Part shown: positions 1-4,647 of the stretch, in pieces
Layout of the letters: every line of letters begins with the position of its first letter
Numbering within the stretch: position 1 is the first letter of the stretch
From: an uncultured Riemerella sp.
Lineage (GTDB): Bacteria > Bacteroidota > Bacteroidia > Flavobacteriales > Weeksellaceae
NCBI GenBank assembly: GCA_938037185.1
Contig: CALHQK010000132.1
Coordinates: forward strand, 1 to 6,509
Direction of reading: 5' to 3'
DNA length: 6,509 nt
Notes under the pieces: generated by a model
The model's database searches: none
What the model saw: only the letters and a program-made list of their open reading frames with translations
Told to the model about the DNA's origin: nothing
Made by a program: the position numbers and the translations under genes

Positions 1-35
1 ATTTTAGGCAAAAATACTACTTTGTAATTTAATTA

Positions 36-67
36 TTTTGCACATTCCAAAAACATTTCTATCTTTG
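36..67 (+). promoter_or_regulatory. Bacteroidota-type housekeeping promoter upstream of the AC tract
   Basis: TTTTG at 36-40 is followed by 19 bases and then TATCTTTG at 60-67. This matches the Bacteroidota primary-sigma consensus (TTG, 17-23 bases, TAnnTTTG) at every fixed position. Transcription would start near 74-76. The next annotated gene on this strand starts at 316, so this is the best visible promoter for it and implies a leader of about 240 bases. No equally good promoter was seen between 68 and 315. The start site is inferred from spacing only. Confidence 0.65.
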
Positions 68-157
68 CCCCATTGTTTGATTGATAACGAGTTACAAAAT
101 ACTGACAAAAAACATATAAAAAAGATGAAAAAATATTTGCATATCTCAGAAAATAGT

Positions 158-209
<52 letters not shown>

Positions 210-250
210 TAGCAGATAAAGGACTAAATAACGACTTATATAATTATAAA

Positions 251-290
251 GGCGGTATTTTCCCTATTGGGGAGAATACCGCCTCTTTTT
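251..290 (+). terminator. Terminator-like hairpin in the leader
   Basis: Bases 251-264 pair with 270-283 to give a 14-bp stem (one G-T wobble) and a 5-base loop. The outer nine pairs are perfect (GGCGGTATT with AATACCGCC). TCTTTTT follows at 284-290, and an A-rich stretch precedes the stem, so it could also act on the minus strand. It has the form of a rho-independent terminator but lies 25 bases before a gene start with no gene upstream in the window. It would therefore either end a leader RNA of about 215 bases, work as an attenuator for the gene at 316, or end a transcript entering from the left. Confidence 0.7.
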
Positions 291-315
291 GTTTAACATT
301 TAAATATCCAACACA

Positions 316-1989
316 ATGAAAAGATTAATTTTTTCGGCATTATTGTTGTCTGCAGTGACAGCGAATGCACAAGTAGGGATTAATATAGACAATCCCAAAG
401 CCACACTTCATGTAGTGGGGAAAAACCCAGCAGCTCAGGCGGAAGGCATCATCTTTCCGCTGGCTACTCAGGCTGAGATTAACTCTTGGTCGGGTTTAGG
501 AAATTTAGAAGTAGGGACAGTAGTCTATAATACCGACCAGAAATGTCTCGAATCTTGGACAGGGACAAAATGGGAAAACCACTGCGGGGGCAGGCGTTCT
601 ATCGTTCCTGGTCCGCCACCGCCGCCAGTAATCCCTGGTCCTATCTTACCGGCACCAGCACCGGCACCTACACTGCCGTCTCTACCAGGAGGGCTTACTT
701 TGGGAGACAGCGGATATTATCTTGCTTCTATCTATGATGAGGACTACCTGCCTTATGATTCCAACACCCAGCCTTCGGGCAATGGTCAGTTTGGGGCGCA
801 TCCAGCAGATGGTAATGATTATACTACCGTGAGCAACCCATATCCAGCAGAGAATACCATCATCAATGTGCAGGGTAAACTGGACCATACCGGTGTAGAA
901 GTAGGTATCCCTATCAGGAATTTTAGTGGGACTACGGTTACCATCCCAGAGTTTTCAGTATATTCTAAAGTGAAAGCAGAACATACGCAGGATGGGCAGG
1001 AGAGAGATGTAGAACTCCACTTCCCAGCGCAGACCTTTACCTATGGAGGAGATTTGGGACAGCGCAGATGGATAAAAGCAGTCCTACGAACCAAAGACCC
1101 GCTGGAAATACTCTATGTGAAGAAGCTGGATATGAACATAGGAAATGGTTCTAACTACCGCGGGGTACCATTGGCAGAGTTTAAGTATTTCAGTGATGAC
1201 AGCAAAGCGAATGTTAAAACCTTTTACTTTAATGCTGTTACGGGTATCCCAGACCTTAACTTCAGTACACCGCAGGGGGCATCTTCTGGCTCTTATGCTG
1301 GACAGTACCTGCACAGGTTTATCTATGTGCCGGCATACGGGCAGGATGGCAATGTATGGCTGTCTAACAACTTAGGGGCAAGCTATGCCAATCTGGATGA
1401 CTATGCCAACTTTGACCCTAACAAACGCGCAGAGTCTCATGTTGACTACAAGGCGTTTGGTTCTCTGTTCCAGAGAGGAAGGGATGTCTCCAAAGACGCT
1501 GGTATGCTGGGGCATGAGCTGATAGACTGGACCAATGCTACCACAGGAACACCTAAAATCTCCCAGCTGAGCTGGACACAGGACCTCTCTGCAGGTATGA
1601 CCTCTGTGATAGAATACTGCCCGTCTGGGTTTGTTACTCCGAACTGGATAGACTGGGGAGGTTATATTAATGCTGCAGCTAATGTAACCAATAGGGAAGG
1701 AAAAGATGAGATGAGACAGGATCCGTTCCTCCGTTTGACAGCAGCAGGTCTCCGTCAGAAAGATAATGGTGTGGTATTTGATCTTTCGGTAACATCTGTA
1801 TTAGAAGAAGGGATTTATTGGGCAGATAGTGCCACACCAGTAAAATCGTATGTTATGTACTTCTACCGAGGAAATCCTACACCTACACCACCACAGACTC
1901 CAATATCTCCGCTTATTAAATCATTAGTTGATCTTACTAACCCTATAGAAAACTCCCATGGGTTTTCCATTCGTTGTATGAAGCAGTAA
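316..1989 (+). CDS. Secreted protein with FISUMP-like C-terminal domain
   Basis: A 557-residue exported protein. Residues 1-18 form a type I signal peptide (basic KR, hydrophobic LIFSALLLSAV, cleavage motif ANA before Q19). No lipobox is present. Residues 19-92 start QVGIN, as many flavobacterial surface proteins do, and contain C77 and C90. A proline-rich hinge covers about 98-125. The C-terminal part resembles the Fibrobacter succinogenes major paralogous (FISUMP, TIGR02145-like) domain: NVWLSNNLG at 346-354, SLFQRGRD at 383-390, CPSGF at 435-439, SYVMYFYRG at 511-519 and the ending GFSIRCMKQ. C435 and C554 are the usual cysteine pair positions of such domains. No type IX sorting tail is apparent. 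The start is fixed by the signal peptide and an in-frame stop at 301-303. The role is probably at the cell surface, but the ligand is unknown. Expression probably depends on the unusual leader with the AC tract and hairpin. The downstream gene follows after 97 bases. Confidence 0.85.
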   Translation: MKRLIFSALLLSAVTANAQVGINIDNPKATLHVVGKNPAAQAEGIIFPLATQAEINSWSGLGNLEVGTVVYNTDQKCLESWTGTKWENHCGGRRSIVPGPPPPPVIPGPILPAPAPAPTLPSLPGGLTLGDSGYYLASIYDEDYLPYDSNTQPSGNGQFGAHPADGNDYTTVSNPYPAENTIINVQGKLDHTGVEVGIPIRNFSGTTVTIPEFSVYSKVKAEHTQDGQERDVELHFPAQTFTYGGDLGQRRWIKAVLRTKDPLEILYVKKLDMNIGNGSNYRGVPLAEFKYFSDDSKANVKTFYFNAVTGIPDLNFSTPQGASSGSYAGQYLHRFIYVPAYGQDGNVWLSNNLGASYANLDDYANFDPNKRAESHVDYKAFGSLFQRGRDVSKDAGMLGHELIDWTNATTGTPKISQLSWTQDLSAGMTSVIEYCPSGFVTPNWIDWGGYINAAANVTNREGKDEMRQDPFLRLTAAGLRQKDNGVVFDLSVTSVLEEGIYWADSATPVKSYVMYFYRGNPTPTPPQTPISPLIKSLVDLTNPIENSHGFSIRCMKQ

Positions 1990-2019
1990 TTTGTAAAAAG
2001 CAATCAAATAGTAATAACC

Positions 2020-2066
2020 GCCCCGCCGTTCTGCCGGCTCTTATAGGGTAGGCAGGGCAGAGGGGC
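2020..2066 (+). other. Long intercistronic hairpin
   Basis: Bases 2020-2035 pair with 2051-2066 over 16 positions. GCCCC pairs with GGGGC on the outside and CTGCC with GGCAG inside, with two mismatches and two G-T wobbles between them and a 15-base loop. It is far more GC-rich than its surroundings. An A-rich stretch (AAATAATAAAA) follows rather than a T-run, so it is not a standard terminator. It ends 20 bases before the ATG of the gene at 2087, where it could affect mRNA processing, stability or translation. The function is not shown by the sequence. Confidence 0.5.
2049..2060. repeat. 12-base direct repeat, left copy
   Basis: TAGGCAGGGCAG occurs here and again at 2606-2617. The two copies bracket the small gene at 2087-2578. 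This copy also supplies the right arm of the hairpin at 2020-2066. Confidence 0.6.
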
Positions 2067-2086
2067 AAATAATAAAATACACAATT

Positions 2087-2578
2087 ATGCCACAAGAGAA
2101 TTTAATATCCGTAGATTTTTCGGATCAGGAAATCAGAACATTAAAGGACGCTGTCGCTATGATAGTCAATACGCTACGAGGGAAGACCATCAGCCTCACA
2201 CCCCAGCAGCGCAAGCAGTATGGGCGTGTAAAGTATGAGAAAGAAATCTGGATAGACAAGGTAAAAATGCAGATGGATGCCAACCCAGACCACATCCCGT
2301 CCTACATAGACAAGATGGAGTTTGAGAGGGACTACAAAGCCCACAAGGTGCTGAACGAGCTTATCACCCTGCTGGAGCAGCCGCTCAACCAGCTGATGGA
2401 TACCAATCTACTGCTGGGCTATGACTTGGATATGAACTCCCTGATGTTCTACCGCAGTATAAAGGTATCTGCACAGAACAATGCCGTAGGGGCGGTGAGC
2501 ATCTACCAAGACCTGAAACAGCAGTATCCCAGCGCCCGCAAGGCACAAAAGCCTACGGAGGAAGACAAACAAAAATAA
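2087..2578 (+). CDS. Conserved-looking hypothetical protein, 163 residues
   Basis: I do not recognise a named family. The product is predicted to be soluble and mostly helical: no signal peptide, no membrane segment, no cysteine, one tryptophan (W55), and many charged residues and Gln. Runs such as KVLNELITLLEQPLNQLMD (about residues 88-106) have amphipathic-helix spacing. The tail (PSARKAQKPTEEDKQK) is polar and probably disordered. The start is the first ATG after an A-rich stretch, in the usual Bacteroidota style. It follows the secreted-protein gene by 97 bases and is followed by a strong terminator, so the two genes probably share a transcript. The second half is richer in GC than the later genes, with CTG for 8 of 12 leucines, which suggests a different history or selection. 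A cytoplasmic helical-bundle accessory protein is a guess. Confidence 0.75.
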   Translation: MPQENLISVDFSDQEIRTLKDAVAMIVNTLRGKTISLTPQQRKQYGRVKYEKEIWIDKVKMQMDANPDHIPSYIDKMEFERDYKAHKVLNELITLLEQPLNQLMDTNLLLGYDLDMNSLMFYRSIKVSAQNNAVGAVSIYQDLKQQYPSARKAQKPTEEDKQK

Positions 2579-2605
2579 ATTATTATTCCATTCCATTAAT
2601 TTAAT

Positions 2606-2617
2606 TAGGCAGGGCAG
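2606..2617. repeat. 12-base direct repeat, right copy
   Basis: Second copy of TAGGCAGGGCAG, 557 bases after the first. It overlaps the left arm of the terminator at 2610-2648, so similarity between hairpin arms is an alternative to a mobile origin. Confidence 0.6.
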
Positions 2618-2648
2618 TCAGTATTTTACTGGCTGTCCTGTTTTTTTT
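2610..2648 (+). terminator. Rho-independent terminator
   Basis: Bases 2610-2623 pair with 2627-2640 to form a 14-bp stem with two G-T wobbles and a 3-base TTT loop. Eight T residues follow at 2641-2648. It lies 32 bases after the stop of the 163-residue protein and closes the transcription unit that includes the genes at 316 and 2087. Confidence 0.92.
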
Positions 2649-2718
2649 GAAGGTCAAAGGAGATACTAATTTAGTGGTCGAAGGGTACTAACTTAATGGT
2701 TATCGACCCGTTCGGAAG
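2649..2718. repeat. First, diverged unit of the 66-base tandem array
   Basis: This stretch matches the repeat units at 2969-3100. It carries two cores, a perfect ACTAATTTAGT at 2665-2675 and ACTAACTTAAT at 2687-2697, followed by ATCGACCCGTTCGGAAG. Its left end (GAAGGTCAAAGGAGA) is a diverged form of GAAGGGGTAAAGGGG. It is cut off from the rest of the array by an unrelated block at 2719-2924. Confidence 0.85.
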
Positions 2719-2924
2719 TAGGTGTTCCCTCTTTGGGGGATAGGAGGGGCGGCCTCGGAAAGAGAGGCGTGAAAATGGAGCGAGGGAGCCGCAAAAATCC
2801 TCATTGTTTGAGGCGAAGCCGAGTTGTGAGGATTTTAGGCTTCTGAGTGAACATTTTAGCCGAGCTTTCCGAAGCCTTGATTTTTGGTACTTTTCATCAA
2901 GGAAAAGTACAAATTTATAATATA
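2719..2924. other. Inverted-repeat-rich block interrupting the array
   Basis: About 205 non-coding bases unlike the flanking repeats. Inverted repeats include 2751-2762 with 2865-2876 (11 of 12 paired), AAAATCCTCA at 2794-2803 with 2827-2836 (10 of 10), AGGCTTC at 2837-2843 with 2871-2877, and GTACTTTTC at 2887-2895 with 2902-2910 (9 of 9, 6-base loop). CCTTGAT at 2875-2881 can instead pair with 2896-2902, which competes with the last stem. Similar palindromic intergenic sequences are, as I recall, dispersed in flavobacterial genomes, so a REP- or MITE-like element is plausible. No transposase, clean terminal repeat or target duplication is visible. Confidence 0.55.
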
Positions 2925-3148
2925 AGGGTACTAACTTAGTGGGTATCGACCCGTTCAGAAGGGGTAAAGGGGTACTAATTTAGTGGTCGAGGGGTATTAA
3001 CTTAGTGGTTATCGACCCGTTCGGAAGGGGTAAAGGGGTATTAATTTAGTGGTCGAAGGGTACTAACTTAATGGTTATCGACCCGTCCGAAAGGGGTAAA
3101 AGGGTACTGATTTAGTGGTTGAGGGGTGCTAACTTAATGATAATTACC
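2925..3148. repeat. 66-base tandem repeat array with palindromic cores
   Basis: A partial unit (2925-2968) is followed by two full 66-base units (2969-3034 and 3035-3100) and a final partial, diverged unit (3101-3148). Each unit has two cores of the form ACTAANTTAGT, 22 bases apart, and then a TCGACCCGTTCGGAAGGGG segment. Consecutive cores are therefore spaced 22, 44, 22, 44 bases. Stops occur in all six frames of a unit, so it is not coding. There are no unique spacers, so it is not a CRISPR. The array ends 9 bases before the promoter of the epimerase gene. Confidence 0.93.
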
Positions 3149-3156
3149 TTCTTCTT

Positions 3157-3188
3157 TTGTTCTGTTATTTAATTTTTGTCTAAATTTG
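3157..3188 (+). promoter_or_regulatory. Bacteroidota-type promoter for the epimerase gene
   Basis: TTG at 3157-3159, 21 bases, then TAAATTTG at 3181-3188, a perfect TAnnTTTG element. Spacing is at the longer end of the usual range. The expected transcription start is near 3195, giving a leader of about 18 bases before the ATG at 3213. Confidence 0.7.
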
Positions 3189-3212
3189 CATCAGGTTTTG
3201 TAAAATTAAAAA

Positions 3213-4238
3213 ATGGTATATCTTATTACAGGCGCAAGTGGTTTTATAGGTTCTCATTTGGCAGAACAATTATTGAAAAACGGACATTCTGTCATCAATG
3301 TAGATAATTTTGATGATTTCTATTCCTATGAAATTAAGGTCAAAAATACATTGGAATCCGTAGGGCAGTCTGCAGATTTTGAGTTTTTGGATAAAGAAAA
3401 GGATATCCAGAGGCTTATTTCACAGACCGCTTCAGACCGCTACAAGCTCTATTGGCAGGATATTCGAGACATGGAAGGGCTTCGGAGAATTTTTGCGGAG
3501 AACAAAATAGATATGGTGGTGCATCTGGCGGCACTGGCGGGTGTTCGCCCCTCTATTGAGCGGCCTCTGGAATACGCCGATGTGAATATAAAAGGCTCTA
3601 TGAATCTTTGGGAGCTGTGCAGGGAATTTGGCATTCATAAGTTTGTCTGCGCCTCCTCTTCCAGTGTTTATGGCAATAATGAAAAAATCCCTTTCTCCGA
3701 AACAGACAATGTGGACAGGCCTATTTCGCCCTATGCAGCGACTAAAAAATGCGGTGAGATATTAGGGCACACCTACCATCATTTGTATGGAATAGATATG
3801 ATTCAGCTAAGGTTTTTCACGGTTTATGGGCCTCGCCAAAGACCAGATTTAGCAATACATAAATTCACCAAACTGATTTCCGATGGGGCAGAGGTGCCTT
3901 TCTACGGGGATGGCACTACGGCGAGGGATTATACCTTTGTAGAAGATATTATTGATGGGATTTTGAAGTCCATAAAATACCTTGAAAACCATAAGAATGT
4001 TTATGAAATCCTCAACCTTGGCGAGAGCGAGGTGGTTACCCTTGAGGAGATGCTCTCATCCATAGAGACTTGCGTAGAGAAAAAAGCCGTTAGGAAAAAC
4101 CTGCCGATGCAGCCTGGGGATGTCAATAAAACCAATGCCGATATTACCAAAGCACAGGCGATGGTAGGCTATAATCCTACAACGAAGTTCCAAAATGGCA
4201 TAAAAAAATTCGTGGAATGGTTTTTGAGTAAAAAATAG
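3213..4238 (+). CDS. NAD-dependent epimerase, UDP-glucuronate 4-epimerase type
   Basis: A 341-residue extended short-chain dehydrogenase/reductase of normal length for sugar-nucleotide epimerases. The N-terminal Rossmann motif is TGASGFIG with G7, G10 and G13, so the ATG at 3213 starts right at the first strand. HLAALAGVRPSIERP follows the pattern of UDP-glucuronate epimerases. The catalytic region has SSSSVYG at 148-154 and the YxxxK pair Y174 and K178. LRFFTVYGPRQRPD and then YGDGTTARDYTFVEDI form the substrate-binding part. The family moves a hydride through bound NAD to invert C4 of a UDP-hexuronic acid or UDP-hexose, supplying precursors for capsule, O-antigen or glycoprotein glycans in the cytoplasm. 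Related 4,6-dehydratases or GalE-type epimerases are alternatives, and sequence alone does not fix the substrate. It has its own promoter and no glycosyltransferase neighbours in the window. Confidence 0.9.
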   Translation: MVYLITGASGFIGSHLAEQLLKNGHSVINVDNFDDFYSYEIKVKNTLESVGQSADFEFLDKEKDIQRLISQTASDRYKLYWQDIRDMEGLRRIFAENKIDMVVHLAALAGVRPSIERPLEYADVNIKGSMNLWELCREFGIHKFVCASSSSVYGNNEKIPFSETDNVDRPISPYAATKKCGEILGHTYHHLYGIDMIQLRFFTVYGPRQRPDLAIHKFTKLISDGAEVPFYGDGTTARDYTFVEDIIDGILKSIKYLENHKNVYEILNLGESEVVTLEEMLSSIETCVEKKAVRKNLPMQPGDVNKTNADITKAQAMVGYNPTTKFQNGIKKFVEWFLSKK

Positions 4239-4299
4239 AGAATATATAAAGAAGATAAAAAGTCTGTTTTAAATCATAATTAAAAACCATATAAAGACT

Positions 4300-4329
4300 T
4301 TGAAAATTCAACTTTTTTTTTAACTTTTG
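4300..4329 (+). promoter_or_regulatory. Promoter of the DUF2795-type gene and probably secA
   Basis: TTG at 4300-4302 (TTTG from 4299) is followed after 18-19 bases by TAACTTTTG at 4321-4329, a one-off match to TAnnTTTG. Transcription would begin near 4336-4338, only about 8-10 bases before the ATG at 4346. No other convincing promoter was seen before secA. Confidence 0.6.
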
Positions 4330-4345
4330 CAAAAAAATAAATGAT

Positions 4346-4567
4346 ATGTACTGGACATTAGAATTAGCTTCATATTTAAGCGATGCCCCTTGGCCGATGA
4401 CTAAAGCAGAATTAATAGACTATGCCATAAGAACAGGTGCCCCTATGGAAGTGGTAGAAAACCTGCAGGCAATAGAAGATGAAGGCGAAATATATGAATC
4501 CATAGAGGAAGTCTGGAGTGACTATCCTACTGATGAGGATTTTCTTTGGAACGAAGACGAATATTAA
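4346..4567 (+). CDS. DUF2795-type small acidic protein
   Basis: A 73-residue protein with no signal peptide or membrane segment. The N-terminal half (YLSDAPWPMTKAELIDYAIRTGAPMEVVENLQAI) fits the DUF2795 pattern: a short helical domain in which a polypeptide of the type WPxTKxELIxYA leads into a second helix. The second half is strongly acidic (EDEGEIYESIEEVWSDYPTDEDFLWNEDEY). As I recall, proteins of this length and ending are conserved next to secA in Flavobacteriia. The exact biochemical role is unknown. The start is the ATG at 4346; an ATG at 4341 is in another frame. The gene ends 80 bases before secA and is probably co-transcribed with it, which suggests, without proof, a link to protein export. 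Confidence 0.85.
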   Translation: MYWTLELASYLSDAPWPMTKAELIDYAIRTGAPMEVVENLQAIEDEGEIYESIEEVWSDYPTDEDFLWNEDEY

Positions 4568-4591
4568 AATAACAAGAATTTAGAGATTTCA

Positions 4592-4619
4592 CGGCAGGCT
4601 GCCCTAAGGCATTCTGGCG
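4592..4619 (+). other. Hairpin in the secA leader
   Basis: Bases 4592-4603 pair with 4608-4619 at 10 of 12 positions (one G-T wobble) around a CTAA loop. A weaker outer pairing, CAAGAA at 4573-4578 with TTCTTG at 4624-4629, could enclose it. It ends 28 bases before the secA start and no T-run follows, so it is not an ordinary terminator. A role in secA mRNA processing or translation is possible. Confidence 0.4.
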
Positions 4620-4647
4620 TTGTTTCTTGCCCATAAAGCAAAACATT

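Noticed and set aside
38..124. Upstream extension of the leader ORF to a TTG at 38
   Set aside because: The TTG is the -33 element of the promoter and lies before the predicted transcription start.
1084..1375. Alternative-frame ORFs inside the secreted-protein gene on both strands
   Set aside because: Shadow frames of a gene with a clear signal peptide and domain signature.
2649..3148. CRISPR array
   Set aside because: Repeat units abut each other with no unique spacers, units are 66 bases with internal duplication, and no cas gene is visible.
2925..3148. Plasmid replication origin with iterons
   Set aside because: The 22-base spacing is iteron-like, but there is no rep gene or DnaA box cluster, and the neighbours are chromosomal housekeeping genes. 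Kept only as a remote alternative.
2649..3148. Coding tandem repeat (22 residues per 66 bases)
   Set aside because: All six frames of a unit contain stop codons.
4258..4301. Terminator after the epimerase (AAAGTCT with AGACTTT)
   Set aside because: Only a 7-bp AT-rich stem with a loop of about 30 bases; too weak to call.
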